From positions 62,001 to 126,000 of the forward strand of contig KB906739.1 in NCBI GenBank assembly GCA_000381585.1: DNA of 64,000 nucleotides. Direction: 5' to 3'. Shown piece after piece: positions 17,526 through 25,631 of the stretch. The notes below the pieces were generated by a model. The model saw nothing but the letters and a program-made list of their open reading frames with translations. It was not told where the DNA came from and ran no database searches. This DNA comes from Acidobacteriaceae bacterium KBS 83 (lineage in GTDB: Bacteria > Acidobacteriota > Terriglobia > Terriglobales > Acidobacteriaceae). The position numbers and the translations under genes were made by a program. Within the stretch, counting starts at the first letter, position 1. The number at the start of each line of letters is the position of its first letter.

Positions 17526-18769
17526 TCCCCGGCCCCCTCCTCGAATGGCAGCGCCGGAGCAAACCGCGCCCCGAAAAACAGAATCGCCGCCGAGATCACG
17601 AGCGCGACCAACGTGACTCCAAGGCCGATCCGCAATCCGTGACGGTCTGAGATCGCGCCAATCAACCTTGGCGACGGCGCATCACCCAGCGCGTGAATCA
17701 GGAACAGATTGAGCGCGATGGCAAATGATCGCACTGCGGCGGAGATGGAGTTGACGATCGCCGTATTCAGCGGCCCCGTGTTGAGGAAGAGGAAGAACTC
17801 AGCCACGAGGATCGACGGCACCAGCACCGATCGCGGCCCGAAGAAGACCATCACCGCAGCAGGCAGCGTCAGCACCGCGCTCCACGCGGAAACCAGGTAC
17901 ATCGCGCGGTGGTTCGTTCTCAGCCACCGCTGCGCGATCCACGCTCCGACAATGGTCCCAACGATGCCGTCGATCACCGTCACGCCGCCTAAAATCTGGT
18001 TTGCCCGCGCCAATGAATATCCCTCCATGCGCGAGAGGAACGTAGGCAGCCAGACCGAGATGCCGCCCATCGTGAACACCAGCATCGCCATGCCCAGCGT
18101 CGCGGTCCAGTACGCCGGATTGGTGAACACTCCCGCGACCGTCGCGCGTGTCGGTGTCGCCTGCAGACGATCTGCTGATCCGCGTCGCGGCTCGCGCACC
18201 AGGAAGAGAATGAGCACCGCGATCACCAGACCCGGTGCCGCGCTTACCAGAAAGGGCCTGCGCCAGCCGTACAACGAACCGAGTTGTCCGGCAATCAGAT
18301 ATCCGAGGGCGGCGCCAACCGGAATGCTCAGATAAAAGATACTCAGCGCCTTGTTTCGTATCCGCTCCGGATACATATCGGCGATCATCGCCGGAGCGAA
18401 TACGCTGAAGGTTGCCTCGCCGATCCCGACCACGGCGTGGCGGAAATAGAGCTGTCCGTAGCTGTGTACTGTCGCGGTCAGCAATGTCGCTACACTCCAC
18501 AGCACTGCGCCGGCGATGATGAGCGGCTTGCGTGGCACCCGGTCTCCAAGCCACCCGGTCAGCGGCGCAGCGAGCATGTACGTAATGAAAAATGCGTAGG
18601 TGAGCGCGCCCATCCGTTCATCGGTGGCGTGGAACTCATGCTGCACCAGCGGTTGCACTCCGGGCAGCACGTAGCGGTCAATGAAATTGCAAAGATTCAG
18701 CGCTGTCAGCAGGCCAAGCGCCCACGCCGCGCGGGCATATCGTGGTTGCTCATCGCGCGGCATCGGCAT
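17522..18769 (-). CDS. MFS transporter, spinster-like
   Basis: The 415-residue protein has about twelve hydrophobic helices and the MFS loop 2-3 signature GWLGDRVPRKPLIIAG. FIDRYVLPGVQP in helix 1 and GIGEATFSVFAPAMIADMYP in helices 4-5 are typical of spinster-type transporters, whose relatives carry lipids or organic acids. It is the first gene of a two-gene unit with the overlapping glycosyltransferase. The substrate is unknown; coupling to a glycosyltransferase would fit export of a glycosylated or lipid product, but this is a guess. The queF gene lies 12 bp upstream on the same strand, so all three may share a transcript. Confidence 0.9.
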   Translation of the reverse strand: MPMPRDEQPRYARAAWALGLLTALNLCNFIDRYVLPGVQPLVQHEFHATDERMGALTYAFFITYMLAAPLTGWLGDRVPRKPLIIAGAVLWSVATLLTATVHSYGQLYFRHAVVGIGEATFSVFAPAMIADMYPERIRNKALSIFYLSIPVGAALGYLIAGQLGSLYGWRRPFLVSAAPGLVIAVLILFLVREPRRGSADRLQATPTRATVAGVFTNPAYWTATLGMAMLVFTMGGISVWLPTFLSRMEGYSLARANQILGGVTVIDGIVGTIVGAWIAQRWLRTNHRAMYLVSAWSAVLTLPAAVMVFFGPRSVLVPSILVAEFFLFLNTGPLNTAIVNSISAAVRSFAIALNLFLIHALGDAPSPRLIGAISDRHGLRIGLGVTLVALVISAAILFFGARFAPALPFEEGAGE

Positions 18770-18781
18770 CGATCGATGGAT

Positions 18782-19186
18782 CTAACGCGTGCTCGCGGGC
18801 CGTGGCCACCGCGCCGTCACAATCGTCGAGAGACCGCCGCGCGGACGAAAATCCCCCTTCACTTCCGCCCATTCCGGATCGCAGGCCTTCACGACGTCTT
18901 CCAGCACCTGGTTCACTACGTTCTCCTGGAAAATGCCAAGGTTGCGGTAGCAGAACAGGTACTCCTTGAAGGATTTCAGTTCCAGGCATCGTTCCCGTGC
19001 CACGTAGCGCAGCGTCAGGACACCGGCATCCGGCAGCCCGGTCTTTGGGCACACCGATGTGAACTCGGGATTGTCGATCACGATCTCGTATCCGCGAAAC
19101 TGGTTTTCCCAGGTCTCGATCTCCGGAAAGCGCGTGGCAAGCCCGGCGCGTGCATGCTCATCTGTGTATCGCGGCGTGGTCGTCAT
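18782..19186 (-). CDS. queF: NADPH-dependent preQ0 reductase
   Basis: QueF reduces the nitrile of 7-cyano-7-deazaguanine (preQ0) to preQ1 in queuosine biosynthesis. The 134-residue size matches the short, single-domain B. subtilis type. The catalytic nucleophile is C46 in TSVCPKTGLPD, with the acid D53 in the same motif. The family's ELKSFKEYLFCYR motif follows, with the conserved YR.LGIF.E.VVN stretch after it. A TACAAT -10-like box lies six bases before the ATG. No other queuosine gene is in the window. Confidence 0.95.
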   Translation of the reverse strand: MTTTPRYTDEHARAGLATRFPEIETWENQFRGYEIVIDNPEFTSVCPKTGLPDAGVLTLRYVARERCLELKSFKEYLFCYRNLGIFQENVVNQVLEDVVKACDPEWAEVKGDFRPRGGLSTIVTARWPRPASTR

Positions 19187-19192
19187 CCCTAT

Positions 19193-19198
19193 ATTGTA
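19193..19198 (-). promoter_or_regulatory. Likely -10 box of queF (leaderless)
   Basis: Read on the minus strand, TACAAT ends 6 bases before the queF ATG at 19186, so the start codon would lie at or next to the transcription start. There is no space for a preQ1 riboswitch downstream of it. Confidence 0.45.
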
Positions 19199-19276
19199 CG
19201 CATTAGATACCCGCGCATCTTTCTGACTCCAAAGGCATACGAAGCGCGTCTTATATACTTACCCACGGTTTGAAGA

Positions 19277-20518
19277 ATGGCCGAAACCTCTAATGGCAGA
19301 GCGAAACCGATGGTCTTGTGGACGCTCGCCGCAATCCTGCTGATCATCGTCTTCTTCGCGGTACGCAGACTCACCCGCGAGGAACTGCCTCTGCGCGTGG
19401 CGCAGGCCACTATGCAGGATCTGATCACCACTGACAGCACAAACGGCAAAGTCGAGCCGCAGCACAACTTCGAAGCGCACGCTCCGGCTCCAAGTACCGT
19501 GAAGCATCTTTACGTGCGGGCGGGAGAACAGGTGCCTACGGGCAAGCTCCTACTGTCCCTCGACGACGCGGATGCTCTCGCCCATAGCGCCAGCGCTGTC
19601 GCCGTGCTGCGCGGAGCCCAGGCAAGCTATCAGGCCACCGAACAGGGCGGCACTCTCGAAGAACGCAACTCCCTTGCCGGCGAGCTGTCGAAAGCCCGGA
19701 TGGATCGCGACCAGGCACAGCATGACCTCGATGCCCTGCAGAAACTGGTCGGGCAGGGGGCAGCAGCCCCCGGCGAAGTAGCATCGGCGCAGCAACGACT
19801 CGACGCCGCCAACAACTCCATTTCCACCCTCGAAAAGAAGCAGACGGCACGTTATTCGCCCGCCGAGATCGCCCACTCCAGAGCCGATCTCGAGCAGGCA
19901 CAGGCCGCCTATGCAGCTGCCAGCACCGTGGTGGCCGACTCCAACGTGCGAGCGCCATTCCCGGGCACGGTCTATTCCCTGCCGGTATCGGTGTCCGAAT
20001 ACGTCCACCCGGGCGATCTGCTCCTGCAGATGGCCGACCTCACCAAACTTCAGGTCCGTGCTTACTTCGACGAGCCGGAGCTAGGCGCATTGCACGTCGG
20101 CCAGCCCGCCACCATCATCTGGGATGCCCTGCCAAATCGAATCTGGCATGGGCGAATCCTCAGCATGCCTTCGACCATCATTACCTACACAACTCGAAAT
20201 GTTGGCGAGGTGCTTTTGAGCGTGGATGATGCAGACGGGAAGCTGCTGCCTAACACAAACGTGAAGGTCACCGTCACGGAACAGCGGCTGGAGCGCGTGC
20301 TCACCATCCCGCGGGAAGCGGTGCATGGTGAGGGCGGTAAGGACTACGCGTATCTCTTGCACGGTAAGGTACTTAGGCGGCAACAGGTTACAGTCGGCGC
20401 TCGCAATCTCACCCAGGTGCAGGTCCTCAGCGGGCTGAAGGAAAACGATACCGTTGCGTTGAGCACCACCAATGGCGAGCCCCTGGCGGAACGTGTGCCG
20501 GTGCGCATCGACCGCTGA
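19277..20518 (+). CDS. HlyD/MacA-type periplasmic adaptor protein
   Basis: The 413-residue protein has an N-terminal membrane anchor (WTLAAILLIIVFFAV) and a lipoyl/barrel-sandwich half (VKHLYVRAGEQVPTGKLLLSLDD). A long helical hairpin rich in Ala, Gln and Glu follows (about residues 110-215), then the second lipoyl half (VRAPFPGTVYSLPVSVSEYV) and beta-barrel and membrane-proximal parts. This is the usual layout of adaptors in tripartite efflux or secretion systems. The gene is followed by a TPR protein and a TolC-like channel in a compact operon, but no ABC or RND pump gene is present. The transported substrate is unknown. Confidence 0.9.
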   Translation: MAETSNGRAKPMVLWTLAAILLIIVFFAVRRLTREELPLRVAQATMQDLITTDSTNGKVEPQHNFEAHAPAPSTVKHLYVRAGEQVPTGKLLLSLDDADALAHSASAVAVLRGAQASYQATEQGGTLEERNSLAGELSKARMDRDQAQHDLDALQKLVGQGAAAPGEVASAQQRLDAANNSISTLEKKQTARYSPAEIAHSRADLEQAQAAYAAASTVVADSNVRAPFPGTVYSLPVSVSEYVHPGDLLLQMADLTKLQVRAYFDEPELGALHVGQPATIIWDALPNRIWHGRILSMPSTIITYTTRNVGEVLLSVDDADGKLLPNTNVKVTVTEQRLERVLTIPREAVHGEGGKDYAYLLHGKVLRRQQVTVGARNLTQVQVLSGLKENDTVALSTTNGEPLAERVPVRIDR

Positions 20519-20553
20519 AAGCCTCTCATACCCTCCTGCGAACGACATCACTC

Positions 20554-21531
20554 ATGCGTATTGCCCGATTATTGCTCATAGCCTCGCTCGTGCCGCTCCA
20601 GGCACCGGCCCTTGCGCTCAGTGCCGAGGGCCGCACAGACGTGCTTCACGACCTCCAGCAGGGACGCGCCGACGCCGCCATTCACCTCCTAGAGCCCGCC
20701 ACCGCGGGAGACAACAGGGACGCCGAAGCGCAACAGTTCCTCTGCCGGCTTGCGCTGCAACTCGAGCAATGGGACAACGCGATCACCGCCTGCGAGAAGG
20801 CAGTTGCCATCGATGGCAATAACAGCAACAACCACCTCTGGTATGGCCGCTCATTGGGCGAGAAAGCCGACCGCGTCTCGTTCATCAAGGCATACGGCCT
20901 TGCCAAGCGCGTGAAAGCCGAATTTGAAATCGCCGCGGCACTTGATCCACGCAACGCCGAAGCACTTTCCGCTCTGGGTGAGTACTACACAGAGGCGCCA
21001 GGCATAGTCGGCGGCGGCAAGGACAAGGCAGCTGCCGTGGCGGACAAGCTCGACGCCGTGGACCATGCTCGTGCCGAGGAGTTGCGTGGCCGCATCGCCG
21101 CCAGCAATAAGGACACAACCGCCGCAGAACAGCATTTTCGCGAAGCGATAACCGCTTCACGCCGGCCGGCAAGTTACTGGATGGTCCTCGGCTCCTTTTA
21201 TCAGAAGCAGAATGACCTCGCCCGCATGCAGGCTGCCATCCATTCCGGCCTCGAAGCGGATGGCGGCCACGGCGAACCGCTCGTGGATGCGGCGCACCTG
21301 CTGACGCGGGCAGGACAGGATCCCCAAAGCGCGATCCGCCTGCTTCGCGAATATCTCGCGTCGCCGGAAAAATCCGAGGATGAGCCCGCCTTCCGCGTCC
21401 ACTTGCTTCTCGCCAGCCTGCTGAACAAACAGGGTGACACAGCGGGTGCAGCACGGGAGATTCAGGCCGCAACGGCCATCGCCAGCGTCTATCATCCAAC
21501 AAAGCAGGTTGCTACCAATACCGGACGCTGA
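20554..21531 (+). CDS. Secreted TPR-repeat protein
   Basis: The 325-residue product starts with a signal peptide (LLLIASLVPLQAPALA) and continues with tetratricopeptide-like helices, for example LALQLEQWDNAITACEKAVAIDGN, FEIAAALDPRNAEALSALGEYY and WMVLGSFYQKQNDLARMQ. It probably sits in the periplasm as a protein-binding scaffold. It lies 35 bp after the adaptor gene and 18 bp before the TolC-like gene, so it probably works with that efflux apparatus. No enzyme motif is visible. Confidence 0.85.
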   Translation: MRIARLLLIASLVPLQAPALALSAEGRTDVLHDLQQGRADAAIHLLEPATAGDNRDAEAQQFLCRLALQLEQWDNAITACEKAVAIDGNNSNNHLWYGRSLGEKADRVSFIKAYGLAKRVKAEFEIAAALDPRNAEALSALGEYYTEAPGIVGGGKDKAAAVADKLDAVDHARAEELRGRIAASNKDTTAAEQHFREAITASRRPASYWMVLGSFYQKQNDLARMQAAIHSGLEADGGHGEPLVDAAHLLTRAGQDPQSAIRLLREYLASPEKSEDEPAFRVHLLLASLLNKQGDTAGAAREIQAATAIASVYHPTKQVATNTGR

Positions 21532-21549
21532 CGTACAGGACACTGCCCA

Positions 21550-22884
21550 TTGCCACACTTGCCTTTCCGCTCGCGAGTTGCTGTGCCCGCACTTGTCGCC
21601 ATCGCAGCCTTGGCGATAATTCGACCGCAGCCGGCAAGAGCACAGATCTCCTTCTACACGGCAGTGGATCTGGCGCTCCGCAACTCACATGAAGTCAAGA
21701 TGGCCGCCGCCGATGTCGACCGCGCTGCAGCCGCCCTCACCCAGACAAGGGACGCGTATGTTCCCACCGGGTCGATCGGTTCAAGCCTGGGTTACTCCTA
21801 CGGATTCCCCGTTGGCCAGCCCACCGTCGTCAATGCCACCGCCAATTCGCTGGTGCTCTCCTTCTCCCAGCCGTCGTTGATCCGCGCCGCGCGTGCCTCA
21901 CTCGTCGGGGCGAACGCCTCCCTGCGCGACACGCGCCAAAAAGTCGTCGCGGACACCGCCCTCGCTTACATCGAACTGGACACCGACCGCCGCGAACTCG
22001 AAGCGCTCGACCAGCAGCACAGCTTCGGCGAGCGGCTGATTGAAATTGAGCGCCAGCGGAACACCGCCGGACTCTCAAGCGTCATGGATGTCACCCAGGC
22101 CGAGTTGACCAACGCTCAGCTCGAACTTCGCCGCTTGCACATCCAGGACCATATGAGTCTGCTGCGGTTGCGTCTCGCGGACCTCACCGGACTCACCGAA
22201 GACTCCGTCACTACGGAAGCATCCTCGATTCCCGTGGGCCCCGTCCCGCCCGCCACAAGTATTCTGAACGCAACGTTGAGCACGCGCAGTGGCGCCATTG
22301 CCTCGTCGGAGGCAGATGCGAAGTCCAAGCAGTACATCGCGCGCGCCGACAAGGGGAAAATCTGGCGCCCAGAGATTTCCTTCGGCATTCAATACAGTCG
22401 CTATGCGAAGTTCAACAATTACGAGGAATATTACCTCCGTTTTCAGCACAACAACTTCGATGTCGGAATCAATATGACAATTCCCGTCTTCGACGCGCAG
22501 GGTCGCGCCCACGCGCGTGTGTCTGCAGCCGATGCCGTCCGTGCCCGCGAACAGGCGGACCTCTTTCGCCTCCAATTGGGAGAACAGACCCGTGAGCTCT
22601 CCGGCAGTCTCGCCGAGCTGCGCGCGCAGCAGAAGATCGCTCGACTGCAGAGCGACTACGCGCAGCAGAATGCCGATGCTGTAGAGACCGAATTGCAGAA
22701 CGGCACGGGAAATCCAAATTTAAGCCCGCTGACGCCCAGAGATGAGCAAAGAGCCCGGATCGAAGAGCGTCGCCGTTATGTCGACAAGCTGGAGGCCGAT
22801 TTCCAACTGATACAAGCGGAAATCCTATTACAGCGCTCCCTCGGCACCGTAGAAGAATGGGCTATGCAGGCTGCTCATCCCTAA
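21550..22884 (+). CDS. TolC-family outer membrane channel protein
   Basis: The 444-residue protein has a signal peptide (ALAIIRPQPARAQ) and two repeats of the TolC/OEP type with long coiled helices. These include YTAVDLALRNSHEVKMAAADVDRA at the N-terminus, an Asp/Thr/Leu-rich helical hairpin, and SLAELRAQQKIARLQSDYAQQ near the C-terminus. Strand pairs with alternating aromatic residues (FGIQYSRYAKFNNYEEYY) would form the membrane barrel. The start is TTG with AGGA upstream. It forms the outer membrane exit of a tripartite system with the HlyD-like adaptor two genes upstream. Confidence 0.9.
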   Translation: MPHLPFRSRVAVPALVAIAALAIIRPQPARAQISFYTAVDLALRNSHEVKMAAADVDRAAAALTQTRDAYVPTGSIGSSLGYSYGFPVGQPTVVNATANSLVLSFSQPSLIRAARASLVGANASLRDTRQKVVADTALAYIELDTDRRELEALDQQHSFGERLIEIERQRNTAGLSSVMDVTQAELTNAQLELRRLHIQDHMSLLRLRLADLTGLTEDSVTTEASSIPVGPVPPATSILNATLSTRSGAIASSEADAKSKQYIARADKGKIWRPEISFGIQYSRYAKFNNYEEYYLRFQHNNFDVGINMTIPVFDAQGRAHARVSAADAVRAREQADLFRLQLGEQTRELSGSLAELRAQQKIARLQSDYAQQNADAVETELQNGTGNPNLSPLTPRDEQRARIEERRRYVDKLEADFQLIQAEILLQRSLGTVEEWAMQAAHP

Positions 22885-22964
22885 GGATTTATAGGCCACC
22901 TGGAACCAGCACAGATGCACCCGTTTTAGGGCATTTTTTGGGCCTTTTAAGCAGTTGTGACTGG

Positions 22965-22970
22965 TACACT
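22965..22970 (+). promoter_or_regulatory. Likely -10 box of hpnJ (short leader)
   Basis: TACACT followed by ggagata lies 13 bases before ATG 22984. The same hexamer is the -10 of the well-formed murA promoter at 63789. A -35 at normal spacing is weak. Confidence 0.45.
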
Positions 22971-22983
22971 GGAGATACACAAT

Positions 22984-24459
22984 ATGCCACTGAAGACGCT
23001 CTTTCTGAACCCGCCTTCCTTTGAAAACTTTGATGGGGGCGCCAGCAGCCGCTGGCCCGCAACACGCGAGATTGAATCCTACTGGTACCCCGTCTGGCTC
23101 GCTTACCCCGCCGGACTGCTCGAGGGCTCGCGTCTGCTCGATGCCCCGCCGCATCACGTCTCGGCCGAGGAGACCATCGAGATCGCTAAGGGCTACGAGT
23201 TCCTGGTCCTCTTCACCAGCACCGTCGGCTGGGCCGGCGACCATGGGCTGGCCGAAGCGATCAAGTGCGCGAATCCGTCGATCAAGATCGCCTTTGTCGG
23301 ACCGCCGGTCACCACCTCGCCCGACCGTGCCCTCACCGAGTGTCGCGCCATCGATTTCATCTGCCGGCGCGAGTTCGACATGTCCGTCGTGGAATATGCG
23401 AACGGCAAGCCGCTGCCGGAAATTCTTGGCATCAGCTACCGCAACGCAGACGGCACCATCTCGCATAACCCGGACCGGCCGCAGCTCGAAGATCTGGATG
23501 CGATGCCATGGGCCACTAAGATCTACAAGCGCGACATGGACGTGACCCGTTACAACGTTCCATTCCTGCTCCACCCATATATCGCGCTCTACTCCACCCG
23601 CGGCTGCCCGGCGCAGTGCACCTTCTGTCTCTGGCCGCAGACCCTCAGCGGACACGCATGGCGTAAGCGCTCTACCGACGACGTGGCTGCAGAGATGAAG
23701 TGGGCCAAGGAGAACTTCCCTCATGTGAAGGAGTTTTTCTTCGACGACGACACATTCAACATCCAGAAAGCTCGCACCATCGAGCTCTGCGAAAAGCTCA
23801 AGCCCATCGGCATCACCTGGTCCTGCACCTCCCGCGTCACGACGGACCGCGAGACGCTGAAGGCCATGAAGGACGCCGGCTGCCGCTTGCTGATCGTTGG
23901 TTACGAGTCCGGCGATCCGCAGATCCTGAAGAACATCAAGAAGGGCGCCACGGTCGAACGCGCGCGGGCCTTCACTAAGGACTGCCACGACCTCGGCCTT
24001 ACCATCCATGCCGACTTCATCCTCGGCCTGCCCGGCGAGACGAAGGAATCCATCCGCAATACCATCAACTTCGCCAAGACCCTGGATTGCGAAACCATCC
24101 AGGTCTCGATCGCTCATGCCTATCCCGGTACGGAGTTTTACGACTTCGCCGAGAAGAACGGCTTCATCACCAATCACAACATGGCCGACACCGGCGGACA
24201 TCAGATGGCGCACATCGAATACCCTGGCTTGCCGGCCGAGTACGTGTTGGAAATGGTCCATCGTTTCTACGACGAGTACTACTTCCGTCCCAAGGCAGCA
24301 GCTCGCGTCGTGTGGAAGGCCATCGTGAATCGCGACGTGCCGCGTCTCTATCAGGAGGCCAAAAGCTTCCTCAAGCTGCGCGCCCAACGCAACAAGATCG
24401 TGAAGGACACCAAGCAGCAGGCAGCCAAGACCGCGCCGGTCGTGAACGCCGGGGCTTGA
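22984..24459 (+). CDS. hpnJ: B12-binding radical SAM protein HpnJ (hopanoid cyclitol ether formation)
   Basis: The N-terminal stretch SSRWPATREIESYWYPVWLA is a hallmark of HpnJ, which is needed to turn bacteriohopanetetrol glucosamine into the cyclitol ether. A B12-binding-type Rossmann half (about residues 1-145) precedes the radical SAM barrel, whose cluster ligands are C208, C212 and C215 (CPAQCTFC). DADFILGLPGET-like strands follow. ATG 22984 is chosen rather than the in-frame GTG at 22957, since TACACT lies between them. The companion genes hpnI and hpnK are not in the window. Two small EamA genes follow on the same strand. Confidence 0.93.
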   Translation: MPLKTLFLNPPSFENFDGGASSRWPATREIESYWYPVWLAYPAGLLEGSRLLDAPPHHVSAEETIEIAKGYEFLVLFTSTVGWAGDHGLAEAIKCANPSIKIAFVGPPVTTSPDRALTECRAIDFICRREFDMSVVEYANGKPLPEILGISYRNADGTISHNPDRPQLEDLDAMPWATKIYKRDMDVTRYNVPFLLHPYIALYSTRGCPAQCTFCLWPQTLSGHAWRKRSTDDVAAEMKWAKENFPHVKEFFFDDDTFNIQKARTIELCEKLKPIGITWSCTSRVTTDRETLKAMKDAGCRLLIVGYESGDPQILKNIKKGATVERARAFTKDCHDLGLTIHADFILGLPGETKESIRNTINFAKTLDCETIQVSIAHAYPGTEFYDFAEKNGFITNHNMADTGGHQMAHIEYPGLPAEYVLEMVHRFYDEYYFRPKAAARVVWKAIVNRDVPRLYQEAKSFLKLRAQRNKIVKDTKQQAAKTAPVVNAGA

Positions 24460-24537
24460 TCGGCGGCCTCATCGCAAACGCCAGGCGGCCTCCAGAGCAC
24501 GTTCGATATAAGTGCAGGCCATCCGACAATCGCTATC

Positions 24538-24562
24538 GTGGCTTCTCTCAACGAGAAGCCAC
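24538..24562 (+). terminator. Strong hairpin between hpnJ and the EamA pair
   Basis: Perfect 10-bp stem GTGGCTTCTC/GAGAAGCCAC with a TCAAC loop, 76 bp before the first EamA start. No T tract follows, so it could be an attenuator, an mRNA-stabilising stem or a weak terminator. Confidence 0.5.
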
Positions 24563-24637
24563 ACCTGGTGAAACTCAGCACGACACCAGTATCACCGGAG
24601 ACGCTCCAATTCGCCTCTATCGCTCGCGGGATACCGG

Positions 24638-25102
24638 ATGAACCTACGCCGATACATCATCCTCGCTATCGTCACGCTCACCTCGGCGCTGGGTGACACA
24701 TTCCTCGATGTCGGAATGAAACAACTTGGGCCTGTCTCTCTGCACCATCTAAGCACGCTAATTGTCGCCTTGAAGTTGCCGTGGATACTCGCCGGCATTG
24801 TTCTGTTGATCGGGTTCTTCATCTCTTATTTGACCGCGCTCTCCTGGGCCGACGTCACTTTTGTACTTCCCGCTACATCGTTCGCGTATGTCGTCGTCGC
24901 GCTCCTGTCTCGCTTTTGGCTGCACGAGCAAATTACGCCCGCGCGCTGGCTCGGCATCTTCTGCATCGTTGCCGGGGTTGGCTTTGTTACCCGTGGCCCG
25001 GCGTACACGGAGAATGCCACGCCTGAACCGCGGATAGACCCGGCTTCCCAGGTATCGGTGCCGCTATCCGGCACCGTCGCGCAACAAGGAGTGAAGCATT
25101 GA
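24638..25102 (+). CDS. Small EamA/DMT-family membrane protein, first of a pair
   Basis: The 154-residue protein has four hydrophobic helices and the EamA features ALSWADVTFVLPATSFAYV and a C-terminal ARWLGIFCIVAGVGFV. At half the size of usual EamA transporters it should dimerise, as ArnE/ArnF and EmrE do. Its stop overlaps the TTG start of the next EamA gene by 4 bp, so the two are probably made together as a heterodimer. Following hpnJ, it could flip a hopanoid glycolipid across the inner membrane, in analogy to ArnE/ArnF; that role is an inference. The tail after the last helix is Pro- and Glu-rich. Confidence 0.88.
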   Translation: MNLRRYIILAIVTLTSALGDTFLDVGMKQLGPVSLHHLSTLIVALKLPWILAGIVLLIGFFISYLTALSWADVTFVLPATSFAYVVVALLSRFWLHEQITPARWLGIFCIVAGVGFVTRGPAYTENATPEPRIDPASQVSVPLSGTVAQQGVKH

Positions 25103-25491
25103 TCGCCGCCGTGACCGGCCTCGAACTCACGGCGATGCTGTCCGTGAACGTCGCTTCTGCCACCGCTGGTGACATACTCATCGCTTCCGCCTTCCGTCAT
25201 ATCGGCGACCTCGATGTGGTCAAAGCACGCTGCGGCTTCCTCGGCGCGGCATTGACTGTACTTCGCGATCCGCGCTTCCTCTGCGGCTTCGCCGCTATGG
25301 CGGTCAGCTTCTTTTCCCTCCTCTTTACCCTGAGCCATGCCGATGTAAGCCTCGTCGCGCCCGCCGCGGGATCGCTTACCTTCGTCAGCAACGCGATTGC
25401 CGCTCGTATCTTCCTCAAGGAGCGAGTCGATCACCGCCGCTGGGTCGCCGCGATCTTCGTCTGTTGTGGGGTAGCCCTCCTCAAGCATTGA
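25099..25491 (+). CDS. Small EamA/DMT-family membrane protein, second of a pair
   Basis: The 130-residue protein has about four hydrophobic helices, among them FAAMAVSFFSLLFTLSHADVSLVAPAAG, and the C-terminal HRRWVAAIFVCCGVALL motif shared with the partner. The TTG start overlaps the preceding stop (TTGA), giving tight translational coupling. An unusual N-terminal stretch (ATAGDILIASAFRHIGDLD) resembles the first helix of SMR-like half transporters. See the preceding gene for the suggested role; neither the substrate nor membrane orientation can be read from the sequence. Confidence 0.85.
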   Translation: MIAAVTGLELTAMLSVNVASATAGDILIASAFRHIGDLDVVKARCGFLGAALTVLRDPRFLCGFAAMAVSFFSLLFTLSHADVSLVAPAAGSLTFVSNAIAARIFLKERVDHRRWVAAIFVCCGVALLKH

Positions 25492-25631
25492 CCGGCCGCT
25501 TCCGAAGCCACTATCGGATTCGGGGCCGCGACGACCCAGGAGACAGATCCGGCGCTCGCGCTTCGCGAATGGAATAGCGGACCGGAGTCCATCACGCGCG
25601 GTACTTCCAAGCTTTGTTCACTAGACACAAC

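Noticed and set aside
19187-19276. preQ1 riboswitch ahead of queF
   Set aside because: The likely -10 box lies six bases from the start codon, leaving no leader for an aptamer.
22828-24387. 519-codon open frame on the minus strand over hpnJ
   Set aside because: Antisense shadow of a clearly recognised gene; it has no recognisable motifs and arises from the third-position G/C bias.
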